Position numbers and translations under genes: made by a program. Shown in pieces: positions 27,508 through 35,138 of a DNA stretch of 64,000 nucleotides (its first letter is position 1; every line of letters begins with the position of its first letter). Below the pieces are notes generated by a model. That model was not told where the DNA came from, searched no databases, and saw nothing but the letters and a program-made list of their open reading frames with translations. Source of the DNA: Pseudomonas sp. St316 (GTDB taxonomy: Bacteria > Pseudomonadota > Gammaproteobacteria > Pseudomonadales > Pseudomonadaceae); contig NZ_AP021901.1 in assembly GCF_018325905.1 (NCBI RefSeq), positions 4,154,001 to 4,218,000 on the forward strand, written 5' to 3'.

Positions 27508-28257
27508 ATGTACACAGCTCACAGTTTCAATCCATGGGAAAAATCGTTTTACCGGCCGATTGATGCTGCCATACGCTGGTGTGGGCTAATGGATCACGAG
27601 GCTCGAATTCTAGACAGCGCCTGGGATTGTCCAGGCTTGCTGTCGAAGCAATTTCCCCAATGGCCATGTCTGCATATCAACATGGGGAAAATTCTCGATG
27701 CCATACGAAACAACGAGATCCCTTATGGTTATTTCGGTGTGACGACTCGGCCAGGTAGCCCCGTCGACTACAGACTCGTAACTGTCAGGCATACAGATCT
27801 CAAATATTGGATGATTCACCATTATCCAGACCAATTCCCCACATTTCTATTTGGAAGGAAGACGCCTGATGAGTCAAAAATAAGTATTGATACCTACCTG
27901 ACGCTACGAGCTGATCGAGATGCTCTCGAAGTCAAGCTTAGGGCGATAGAGATCGCTCATGAGGCCCTTCTGGAGGAACTCAAGGCGATAGGCTTAGAAA
28001 GAGAACGCTTACACTCTCTAGTTGAGACACGAGGCGAGCTAAATGACCGTAGCGAGGCTGGATATCTGTGTGTCATCGGCGCTTTACTCGAAACCCTTCT
28101 TGGATCCTCACCAGGAGGAATACCTAACTCGGCGTTCAAGTCGCAAGCCGCTATAGTTGACTCAATCACTGCGCACTTTGAAGGTGTTCCAGGATTGAGC
28201 AAGCGCTCCCTGGATAAAAAATTTGCTGCGGCAAGACGTAGCCTTTCTCGGAATTGA
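27508..28257 (+). CDS. ICE-end accessory protein of unknown function
   Basis: 249-residue protein with GAGG eight bases before the ATG. No membrane segment. A central coiled-coil-like stretch (DTYLTLRADRDALEVKLRAIEIA) precedes a C-terminal region, AGYLCVIGALLETLLG...LSKRSLDKKFAAARRSL, of a type I remember from many hypothetical proteins on plasmids and genomic islands. Function unknown; the charged helical C-terminus could bind nucleic acid or self-associate. It is followed immediately by a 13-base inverted repeat and the alpA-parA operon on the same strand. Confidence 0.7.
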   Translation: MYTAHSFNPWEKSFYRPIDAAIRWCGLMDHEARILDSAWDCPGLLSKQFPQWPCLHINMGKILDAIRNNEIPYGYFGVTTRPGSPVDYRLVTVRHTDLKYWMIHHYPDQFPTFLFGRKTPDESKISIDTYLTLRADRDALEVKLRAIEIAHEALLEELKAIGLERERLHSLVETRGELNDRSEAGYLCVIGALLETLLGSSPGGIPNSAFKSQAAIVDSITAHFEGVPGLSKRSLDKKFAAARRSLSRN

Positions 28258-28260
28258 AGC

Positions 28261-28293
28261 ATTGCATTGCAATCTTATCTATTGCAATGCAAT
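28261..28293. promoter_or_regulatory. Perfect 13-base inverted repeat upstream of alpA-parA
   Basis: Arms ATTGCATTGCAAT (28261-28273) and its exact complement (28281-28293) with a seven-base spacer. Each arm is itself nearly palindromic (contains TTGCAA-type cores). It starts three bases after the preceding stop. Without a T run it is more likely an operator for AlpA/ParA or a partition site than a terminator. Confidence 0.5.
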
Positions 28294-28367
28294 GACACTC
28301 TCCCATCAGTGTTATTCACTTCAGGTCACTTCCCACTATGCGCCAACCCGCGCCAGGAGTGACCACT

Positions 28368-28598
28368 ATGCCCAGCCAACCTTTCCCCATAGCTGAAGCG
28401 CCTCAATCCATTAACGAACGTCACATCATGCGGCGTGAAGAGGTGGAGCGGAAAACCGGGTTTAAACGGGCGCACATTTATAACTTGATGAAAGAAGGTA
28501 ACTTCCCTCAAGCCAAACGCATTGGACTGCGTGCCGTAGGCTGGGACTCACTGGAGATCGAACAGTGGATCACTGAACGTTTGGCGCAGCAGGCCTGA
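28368..28598 (+). CDS. alpA: AlpA-family excisionase/transcriptional regulator
   Basis: 76-residue MerR-like winged-helix DNA-binding protein. MRREEVERKTGFKRAHIYNL and KEGNFPQAKRIGLRAVGWDSLEIEQWI are the AlpA/Phage_AlpA signature. In this ICE family such proteins act in excision or gene activation. The start at 28368 has AGGAG nine bases upstream; 28338 is a possible alternative. It lies four bases before the parA start, so the two are one transcript. Confidence 0.85.
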   Translation: MPSQPFPIAEAPQSINERHIMRREEVERKTGFKRAHIYNLMKEGNFPQAKRIGLRAVGWDSLEIEQWITERLAQQA

Positions 28599-28602
28599 TG
28601 TC

Positions 28603-29445
28603 ATGCGTGTGGTGTCAGTGGTATCCACCAAAGGTGGAGTGGGAAAAACAACAGTGGCTGCCAATCTTGGCGGTCTGCTAGCGGATGCTGGCCTACGCGT
28701 CCTGCTGCTCGATCTGGATAGTCAACCCACTCTCTCGAGCTATTACGCTTTGAACCACGAGGCCCCCGCCGGTGCGTACGAACTCATTGCACTCAATCAA
28801 ACAGATCCTGAGCAGATAATCTCCATGACCGAGGTCGTCGGTCTCGATCTGATCCTCTCGAACGATGACCAAGGCCGACTGAGTACCTTACTACTTCACG
28901 CCCCGGACGGGCGATTACGGCTGCACAATTTGCTCGACCATTTCCGTACCCGTTATGACCTGCTGTTGATCGACACCCAAGGCGCACGTAGCGTGCTACT
29001 GGAGATGGCCGTCCTGGCATCCGATCTCGCCCTTTCTCCCATCACACCGGAAATGCTCGCAGCGCGCGAGCTACGTCGTGGCACCTTGAAGTTGCTCAGC
29101 GAACTCGAACCGTTCCGCCACTTGGGCATTTCACCACCCCCCTTACGATTGCTACTGAACCAAGTGAACGCCCTTCGGATGGACACTCGAATGATCATCT
29201 GCGGTCTGCGGAAGACCTTCGCTGGGGCTACCAACATCTTCGTTCTAGACACCGTAGTTCCAGACCGAGTGGCGTATCTCAATGCCGCCTCTCTCGGTCT
29301 GCCCGTACACCGAATTGAGACGCGCCGGTCAGGTAAACGACGCTCAGCCTCGGCACTGGAAACTATGCAAGCGCTGGCCATCGAGTTATTTCCGGAGTGG
29401 AGCACAGCAATCTCTACAGTAAGCAGGTACGAGGAGGCTCAATAA
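28603..29445 (+). CDS. parA: ParA/Soj-family partition ATPase
   Basis: 280-residue ATPase. The deviant Walker A STKGGVGKTTVAANL (residues 8-22) and the Walker A' LLLDLDSQP identify ParA. In PAPI-1/pKLC102-type islands Soj helps maintain the excised circular form. It follows alpA by four bases and precedes a short gene and parB. The protein is of typical length. Confidence 0.92.
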   Translation: MRVVSVVSTKGGVGKTTVAANLGGLLADAGLRVLLLDLDSQPTLSSYYALNHEAPAGAYELIALNQTDPEQIISMTEVVGLDLILSNDDQGRLSTLLLHAPDGRLRLHNLLDHFRTRYDLLLIDTQGARSVLLEMAVLASDLALSPITPEMLAARELRRGTLKLLSELEPFRHLGISPPPLRLLLNQVNALRMDTRMIICGLRKTFAGATNIFVLDTVVPDRVAYLNAASLGLPVHRIETRRSGKRRSASALETMQALAIELFPEWSTAISTVSRYEEAQ

Positions 29446-29531
29446 AATGAGTCGCCAAGCCGGTATCTCTCGCCAAGTCATTTTAGTTTGATTGACCTTG
29501 AGGCCAACGGTGTTTGGCAAGGAGTCTCTTT

Positions 29532-29741
29532 ATGCTGGATCACCTTCCCATCATCGTTCAACCACCTCATCGACTAAACCACCCACCTTGCGAGGGGTAC
29601 TGCACCGTAGTTTCTCGCCTGCAGGGTGGGCGCTCGGCCATAGGATGGCTCCTCGCAGAGCTTTCTCACCATTTCGAAGGTTCGGGCACTGCCGAGATCG
29701 TCAAGTTCGAGGTCGACGACAATTTGTACAACCAGCGTTGA
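29532..29741 (+). CDS. Small protein between parA and parB
   Basis: 69 residues, starting MLDHLPIIVQPPHRLNHPPC and including CTVVSRLQGGRSAIGWLLAEL. An AAGGAGT site six to seven bases upstream supports translation. It occupies an alternative frame to an upstream extension of parB, which is one reason to place the parB start at 29756. I think similar short proteins occur at this place in related ICEs; no function is known. Confidence 0.6.
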   Translation: MLDHLPIIVQPPHRLNHPPCEGYCTVVSRLQGGRSAIGWLLAELSHHFEGSGTAEIVKFEVDDNLYNQR

Positions 29742-29755
29742 CTGAGGTTGCTCAA

Positions 29756-31327
29756 ATGAAAAAGCTTAATCAGGAGCAGATCACCGACAAACTGCATCAA
29801 GACCACTTCCCTCGGGGTCCAGAACTGGAGCGGCTTTCCGATCCACTCATCGACACGCCTATGCTGGTCACGCTGGAGCAGCTACGCCCCTACGAACACA
29901 ACCCGCGCTTCATTCGTAATCCGCTGTACGACGATATCAAGGCGTCCATCCGTGAACGCGGATTGGATCAACCTCCGCCGATTACCCGCCGCCCGGGAGA
30001 AACCTATTTCATCATCCGCAACGGCGGTAATACGCGCTTGGCGATTCTCGGCGAGTTGTGGCAGGAAACCCGCGATGAACGCTTCTTCCGAATTCATTGC
30101 CTGTTCCGCCCCTGGAGCAATGAAATCACCGCCCTGCTCGGCCATCTGGCTGAAAGCGATCTGCACGGCCAACTCACCTTCATTGAGCGTGCGCTGGCGG
30201 TAGCCAAACTCAAAACCATGTTCGAACTAGATGGAGCGACACTCTCGCAACGAGAGCTGGCGCGCCGTCTTGCCGCTGGGGGCTACCCCATTTCACAGCC
30301 GCACATCAGCCGGATGCTCGACACCCTCGAACACCTCCTGCCCGCCATTCCACAAACCCTGTATGCCGGATTGGGTAAACCCAAAATTGAACGTTTGATC
30401 GGTCTGCGTAGCCAGGCTGAACGAACCTGGAATCGTTATCCAACCGACATCATTGCGTTCCCCGAGTTTTGGCTCGAAACCTTGAGCCAATTTGATGCCG
30501 ATCCCGAGTCTTTCGATCTTGAGCAAATCCAGGATGAGCTGCTCGAACGTATGAGCCGCTTGCTCGGACAGTCCTACCGCATGTTGGCCTTGGAGCTGAG
30601 CGCCACACAACGGCCTGGCATTGTCATCACGCCTTCAGAGAACAGCCACCTACCGAGCGTTGATGAAGCCGCGGCAGGACCTCCCCCCTCCGAGTCCCGC
30701 CCCCCATCAGTTGAAACTAGAACCCGGACCGAAACAGCGCGAGACGAGCAGCTCACGCTGCCCGAAACGAATGTCGCATCAGCAGTCAGCCCTCCGTCAC
30801 GTGTCCAAAAAATTCGCGAACAGATTGATCGCGACACTGCCACCGAACCAACACCGAACGTCGCAACCTGCACGATCGACGACATCTGGATCATCGCACC
30901 AATACTGGATACCCCCGAACAACTACGTTTAGCCATTGCCGGACTGGCTCGGGAAATGGCGGCCTATGCAGGACATCCCGAGAGCATCATCGATCAGAAG
31001 TATGGCTTGGGCTTCGTCCTGAATATCGAGCAACTTGATCTTGCAGCACCTCGTGCAACCGGCGTTCACCTATTGCTCCTGGCCCTGCTGCGTGCCCAAG
31101 ACGACGTGAACTGGGAGGATCGCAAGCAATTGCCCTCAGCCTTGTTCGGGCAACTGCTATTGGGGGTCTATGAACTCCCGCTGACAGATCGTCCCGCCGT
31201 GGACGTAGGACTGGAGCGTCTGCCCGACGGTCTCTTAATCAAACTGTATCGCCTCATTCGCTTAGCTCGACGCTTGATCGACTTGACGCTTACCGCTGAA
31301 GGCGGCTCACCAAAGGAGGAGCTATGA
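29756..31327 (+). CDS. parB: ParB-family nuclease/partition protein
   Basis: 523 residues. The ParB/Srx N-terminal fold shows VTLEQLRPYEHNPR, SIRERGLDQPPPITRR and RNGGNTRLAILGEL (about residues 37-105), then a helix-turn-helix region (TLSQRELARRLAAGGYPISQPHISRMLDTLEHL). A long Pro/Thr/Glu-rich linker about residues 285-350 leads to a C-terminal helical domain. This longer ParB type is characteristic of ICEclc/PAGI-2-like elements. It likely binds a centromere site on the element and works with ParA. GAGG lies before the ATG; the next gene overlaps by four bases. Confidence 0.88.
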   Translation: MKKLNQEQITDKLHQDHFPRGPELERLSDPLIDTPMLVTLEQLRPYEHNPRFIRNPLYDDIKASIRERGLDQPPPITRRPGETYFIIRNGGNTRLAILGELWQETRDERFFRIHCLFRPWSNEITALLGHLAESDLHGQLTFIERALAVAKLKTMFELDGATLSQRELARRLAAGGYPISQPHISRMLDTLEHLLPAIPQTLYAGLGKPKIERLIGLRSQAERTWNRYPTDIIAFPEFWLETLSQFDADPESFDLEQIQDELLERMSRLLGQSYRMLALELSATQRPGIVITPSENSHLPSVDEAAAGPPPSESRPPSVETRTRTETARDEQLTLPETNVASAVSPPSRVQKIREQIDRDTATEPTPNVATCTIDDIWIIAPILDTPEQLRLAIAGLAREMAAYAGHPESIIDQKYGLGFVLNIEQLDLAAPRATGVHLLLLALLRAQDDVNWEDRKQLPSALFGQLLLGVYELPLTDRPAVDVGLERLPDGLLIKLYRLIRLARRLIDLTLTAEGGSPKEEL

Positions 31328-31872
31328 ACCTGTCCTTCAATGTGCTCAACCAGGCCATGCTGACTCAGGTCCTTCACGAGTTGCGCCTGGGTAACCTGCA
31401 ACGCTGCAAAGCACTCGGGCTGGGTGAAGAGGACATTTACCTGTTGCAATCCTTACCGCCCACCACACTGTCACGCCTGGCCCATGCCACCGTCCCCTGG
31501 GTTGAGATCAAGATTGATTCGTCGGTGCTACATCGCTTGATCGACCAGGCCGAACGCGACGAACAGAACGAGCGCCTGATCAACCGAGCGCTCAAGCTCG
31601 GTGCCAGCAGTACTATCATGTATCAATGCTTTGGCTTGGCGCATTCGGAAACCGCCCTGCGCCGACGTCTGCTCAAGATAGAAACCCGTAAGGGCCGCCC
31701 TCAGAACTTGAGCGAAGCGCAGGAACATGCGCTCTGGCAGCGTTGGTGCCAGCTACGCGCTCAGGACGGTGCTGAGGATCAGCTCGACGCCATGATGATG
31801 TTGGCGGAGGAGCAACAGATCAGCTTGGCCATCGTTTGGCAGCAGATCGACCATTACAGCAACGGAACATGA
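31324..31872 (+). CDS. DUF2857 family protein (STY4526-like)
   Basis: 182-residue soluble protein found between parB and the replication gene in this ICE family. It begins MNLSFNVLNQAMLTQVLHEL, with an FlhC-like helical character, and includes LARLAHATVPWVEIKID-type sequence. A role as a regulator is possible since DUF2857 proteins have an FlhC-like appearance, but nothing has been shown here. It overlaps parB by four bases upstream and the replication gene by four bases downstream. Confidence 0.8.
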   Translation: MNLSFNVLNQAMLTQVLHELRLGNLQRCKALGLGEEDIYLLQSLPPTTLSRLAHATVPWVEIKIDSSVLHRLIDQAERDEQNERLINRALKLGASSTIMYQCFGLAHSETALRRRLLKIETRKGRPQNLSEAQEHALWQRWCQLRAQDGAEDQLDAMMMLAEEQQISLAIVWQQIDHYSNGT

Positions 31873-33056
31873 ATACCACCCCGTCCAGTCGCTGGCAGCG
31901 TGTTCTGCAGCAATGCACCCAACAGTTGAGTGAACACTGGCCCGCACGCCCGACCACGGAACCACCCTCCAACCAGGCCCTTCAGGCTGGCTTTCTTTTC
32001 AGCGGCCAATCACACGAAGTCGTGCCGCGTCGCCTGCTGCTGGATTGTCGGCTGACTCCGCTGGAACGTAATGCATGGCAAGTATTTCGACTCATGCTGC
32101 AGGGCCAGGGAGTGGTCACCCCGCGTTATGAAGATCTGCAACCTTACCTGTCGAGCGTTCCCTATGGTGTATCAGCCTCCCGCGAAACCATCGCTCGCGT
32201 CCTTACGATGCTTAGGTTGACGCGCTGGCTTAGCTTGGTGAGTCGTGGCCGCGATCAGCTCAGCGGGCGCCTACAAGGTTCTCTGTATGTCCTGCACGAT
32301 GAACCGTTAACTCCCGCCGAAGCCATGGAGCTGGATCAGGATTATCTAGAGCTGGTCGGAAATGCCCTCGATCATGCGAGCAAAGCTGTACGTATTGTCG
32401 CGCAGCACATTGTGAAAGACATCCACCAAGACACGGATATCGACCTGGGTCGACTCCCCACCCGGCTCGACAGTTGGAGCGAACATTGGACACATCAAGG
32501 ATTGGATCAAGGAACCGATGAAGCGCTACACGATTCCGAACTGGCAGGTGATCACCGCGTTCGGAATCGAGTGAAACCTAGTCCGGATTCCGAACGGGGT
32601 CTGAACGCCGCTGTTTCCGGCACCGTTCGGAATCCGAACACCGCCTGTACTGTATTAAAAGAAAGTATTTGTACTGTACCGCGCGCAACCCCAGCGGTGG
32701 ATAACCTGCACTGGCCCGATCCTCTGCAGCTGAGCCCAAGCGAACGTCAGGCGGTCACCGTGGCGCTGGGCAAACTTAAACCAGCGGATCGACAGGCAGT
32801 GCTCAACGAAGCGGGCGCGCGATGTGCCGCCGGTGGTATCCGCAAACCAGCGGCCTATCTGATGAGCCTGATCCAGCGAGCGCTGAAAGGCGAGTTTCGT
32901 CCTTGGGCCGGTCAGGCTGAATCGCTACCTATTGCTGAACCGCCACCCGTCCCGTCACGCCCACTTAGAAAACGGGGCGAACCCGCCTCTGCCCTTGCCC
33001 AAGCATGCCTGAATGAGTTGCGCCAGCTGCGTGGCAAACGCCCTGGACGTCAGTAG
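31869..33056 (+). CDS. STY4528 family island replication protein
   Basis: 395-residue protein encoded in ICE replication modules. The N-terminal two thirds contain a winged-helix-like domain (TPLERNAWQVFRLMLQGQGVVTPRYEDL, about residues 62-100; VSASRETIARVLTMLRLTRW about 100-120), which fits a DNA-binding initiator. A poorly structured linker about residues 215-275 is encoded by DNA carrying four copies of GTTCGGAATC in alternating orientation and an A+T-rich patch (32532-32678). The C-terminal part is rich in helices (LSPSERQAVTVALGKLKPADR). The start at 31869 overlaps the preceding stop. Function as initiator is inferred. Confidence 0.82.
   Translation: MNTTPSSRWQRVLQQCTQQLSEHWPARPTTEPPSNQALQAGFLFSGQSHEVVPRRLLLDCRLTPLERNAWQVFRLMLQGQGVVTPRYEDLQPYLSSVPYGVSASRETIARVLTMLRLTRWLSLVSRGRDQLSGRLQGSLYVLHDEPLTPAEAMELDQDYLELVGNALDHASKAVRIVAQHIVKDIHQDTDIDLGRLPTRLDSWSEHWTHQGLDQGTDEALHDSELAGDHRVRNRVKPSPDSERGLNAAVSGTVRNPNTACTVLKESICTVPRATPAVDNLHWPDPLQLSPSERQAVTVALGKLKPADRQAVLNEAGARCAAGGIRKPAAYLMSLIQRALKGEFRPWAGQAESLPIAEPPPVPSRPLRKRGEPASALAQACLNELRQLRGKRPGRQ
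32532..32678. repeat. Iteron-like repeats and A+T-rich box inside the replication gene (candidate oriV)
   Basis: Four copies of GTTCGGAATC or its complement occur at 32532-32541 (minus), 32559-32568 (plus), 32586-32595 (minus) and 32625-32634 (plus); the last extends into a palindrome GTTCGG-AAT-CCGAAC to 32639. Start-to-start spacings are 27, 27 and 39 bases. Directly downstream, the direct repeat TGTACTGTA (32646-32654, 32670-32678) brackets an A+T-rich stretch. Such iterons plus an A+T-rich element within an initiator gene resemble the lambda O-gene origin. Confidence 0.6.
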
Positions 33057-33200
33057 ATTTGATGCCACTGGCATCAGTGCCGAGCGTCTTAGAAATTAGC
33101 CGTCTCGAACCAAACCGAACAGACCGCATTCAGCTTTTTGGCTGTCCTTGACCTTTATCTGTCGCAACGTTCCCGTCCAAGCAGATGCGAGGACAACACC

Positions 33201-33956
33201 GTGGCCGATCACTATCAGCTTAACCTGGGCTCATTGCGCAGCAGCATCACCCTGACACTGCACACCCACCACGCCGCCCGTATCTGGCAAGGACGAACCG
33301 CACGTGAAGGCGTCCATTCGATCATGGGCATGGCCGGCTACATCAGTGTCACCAACCTGATGAAACAAACTGCGGCCCAGGACGACCCCTATGCCGATTG
33401 GGCCATCGTGCAACTCGAAGAAAAATTGACGCAGGCCAAAGCCGGGATGCTGGAACTGACCCAACAATTGGATCGGATCAGACAGGATCTGCCGACGCAG
33501 ATCGACATGAGCGATAACCTCAATATCCACCCCGTCACCTTGCCCTTGTACATCGGCAGCCAACTGGGGTTCCTCGCCGTCTACCTGCTGACTGACTACG
33601 ACACGCTGGTGCGCCACACCCTGCTTGCTCATCACACCGCCTTGATTGGTCGCAGAGACATGGAAGCCTGGATAGACGACGGTGCTCATCTGCTGCGCAG
33701 CCTGTTCGGCCAGGCGCAGCGTTATCGACTTGCAGGTGTCACACGCGATGACATGGCCGCAAACAATGCCCGCGCACTGGCAGCCATGGAAAAGTTTGGA
33801 TTGCCCCCCATGGACATCCTTGAGGGACATGGCCGTTCCCAGTTCGCGCCACCGATCATTCGTCGTGGCGCTGTGCCAGTGGATGACGCTGATGCGTTGA
33901 TGGAGGACGCGGTAGCCTCATCTGCGGCAGTGAATGGGCCGGAGGACGAAGCATGA
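33201..33956 (+). CDS. PFL_4669/TIGR03761 family ICE protein
   Basis: 251 residues from a GTG at 33201 preceded by GAGGAC; an upstream ATG at 33138 is possible but adds a non-conserved leader. The family is found only in integrating conjugative elements, next to the replication and ssb genes. Features: LGSLRSSITLTLHTHHAARIWQGR at the N-terminus and DDMAANNARALAAMEKFGLPP later. No catalytic motif is seen. It overlaps the DUF3158 gene by four bases. Confidence 0.85.
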   Translation: MADHYQLNLGSLRSSITLTLHTHHAARIWQGRTAREGVHSIMGMAGYISVTNLMKQTAAQDDPYADWAIVQLEEKLTQAKAGMLELTQQLDRIRQDLPTQIDMSDNLNIHPVTLPLYIGSQLGFLAVYLLTDYDTLVRHTLLAHHTALIGRRDMEAWIDDGAHLLRSLFGQAQRYRLAGVTRDDMAANNARALAAMEKFGLPPMDILEGHGRSQFAPPIIRRGAVPVDDADALMEDAVASSAAVNGPEDEA

Positions 33957-34471
33957 GTCCCATGACACCCGTTCAACCATTGCCCCGCGAAGCATTGACA
34001 CCGGATGCCTATCGACAACTCGAACACGCTGCCTCCCTAAAAGGCCTTTTAAAACCTTTTAAGGGTAAGGGGGAGCTGGAACACCTGGCACAGATGGCGA
34101 GGGAAATCGAGGCGCAGTTATGTCACCTGATGGAGGCCGTGGTGCAGCAAGCCGCACAACCTCCTTACTCACTGCTGAATATTCGATTGGTGCTGCAGAA
34201 CACCAGTGCAGGCAGCACATTTTTGCGTTGGCGTACCCGTGACTTCACTCGTATGGGGGTTGCGGTCTGGGAACGCCAAGTCTCCAACAAAGCCTTGCTG
34301 CAAGCCATACGCGAGGGATTGTACCGTTTCGAATGCGAGCGCATTGCGCTGAACTTGCAGATGAGCGTGGTGCATTCGCTCTACCGCCAGGCATCGACCT
34401 GCGCGATCAAAATGGCCAGTGCCGAACGGCTGCTAAGCCAACTCACAACCGCAGTGGAGGTATCAGGATGA
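33953..34471 (+). CDS. DUF3158 family ICE protein
   Basis: 172-residue protein with the family pattern (LKGLLKPFKGKGELEHLAQM about residues 29-48; LRWRTRDFTRMGVAVWERQV about residues 95-115). The family occurs between PFL_4669-type proteins and ssb in ICEs and its function is unknown; the context points to DNA processing or replication. Translationally coupled to both neighbours by ATGA overlaps. Confidence 0.82.
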   Translation: MSPMTPVQPLPREALTPDAYRQLEHAASLKGLLKPFKGKGELEHLAQMAREIEAQLCHLMEAVVQQAAQPPYSLLNIRLVLQNTSAGSTFLRWRTRDFTRMGVAVWERQVSNKALLQAIREGLYRFECERIALNLQMSVVHSLYRQASTCAIKMASAERLLSQLTTAVEVSG

Positions 34472-34935
34472 GTACTTTTTTTGTCGGCGAAGGCAACATT
34501 GGCAGTGCGCCAGAGTTCCAGGAATTTTCATCAGGCAATGACGAGCCACGGCGTTTGCTACGGCTGAATGTGTACTTTGACAACCCCGTGCCACGCGAGG
34601 GTAGCTATGAAGATCGAGGCGGCTATTGGGCGCCAGTTGAGCTCTGGCACCGCGAGGCTGAACACTGGAGTACGCTGTACCAGAAAGGTATGCGTGTGTT
34701 GGTCGAAGGCCGGACAGTGCGCGATGAGTGGGAGGACGCCGAAGATAACGCCCGGGTGACCTTCAAAATCGAAGCCCGTCGAGTCGGCATCCTGCCTCAT
34801 CGCGTGCAGAACGTGGTCATGCGGGAACGATCCAGTGAACAGACGACGGCTGCAAAACAGGTCGAGCAAAGTGCAGAGCGGACCAACAATCAGAGTTCGT
34901 CAGCGACCTCAAAACCCAGAAAACGTAAAGAGTAA
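34468..34935 (+). CDS. ssb: Single-stranded DNA-binding protein
   Basis: 155-residue OB-fold protein: FVGEGNIGSAPEFQEF at the start, LRLNVYFDNPVP and ALWHREAEHW-like core with GMRVLVEGRTVRDEWED, then a hydrophilic tail. It differs from chromosomal SSB in length and in lacking the acidic DDDIPF-type tip (it ends KPRKRKE), as other ICE-borne SSBs do. It would coat the transferred or replicating single strand. Coupled to the DUF3158 gene. Confidence 0.82.
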   Translation: MSTFFVGEGNIGSAPEFQEFSSGNDEPRRLLRLNVYFDNPVPREGSYEDRGGYWAPVELWHREAEHWSTLYQKGMRVLVEGRTVRDEWEDAEDNARVTFKIEARRVGILPHRVQNVVMRERSSEQTTAAKQVEQSAERTNNQSSSATSKPRKRKE

Positions 34936-35138
34936 TTGGTCAATAAATGATGTAACTAGGTATGTAATTGCGCCCCTGCGCGATACAACAGTACGAGGTA
35001 CCATTGCCCCATCGACATCATGCAATGGATACGCACTGTGGGACTGCTTGCCTATAGGTTGGATGGGACACCCGTTGTCTCGGTATTCCTAACGGAGAAT
35101 GGAAAACCGAAGCACTGAACAAATCCCGGGATCTCTTC

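Noticed and set aside
26600..28300. tRNA gene or tRNA 3' fragment as attachment site
   Set aside because: No TTCGANTC-type T-loop followed by an acceptor and CCA was found on either strand.
29492..29755. Upstream extension of parB
   Set aside because: Sequence is Arg/Ser-rich and not ParB-like; it overlaps a better supported small gene, and the ATG at 29756 has GAGG upstream.
33231..33830. Minus-strand 199-codon frame opposite the PFL_4669-like gene
   Set aside because: The plus frame belongs to a known ICE family in conserved order.
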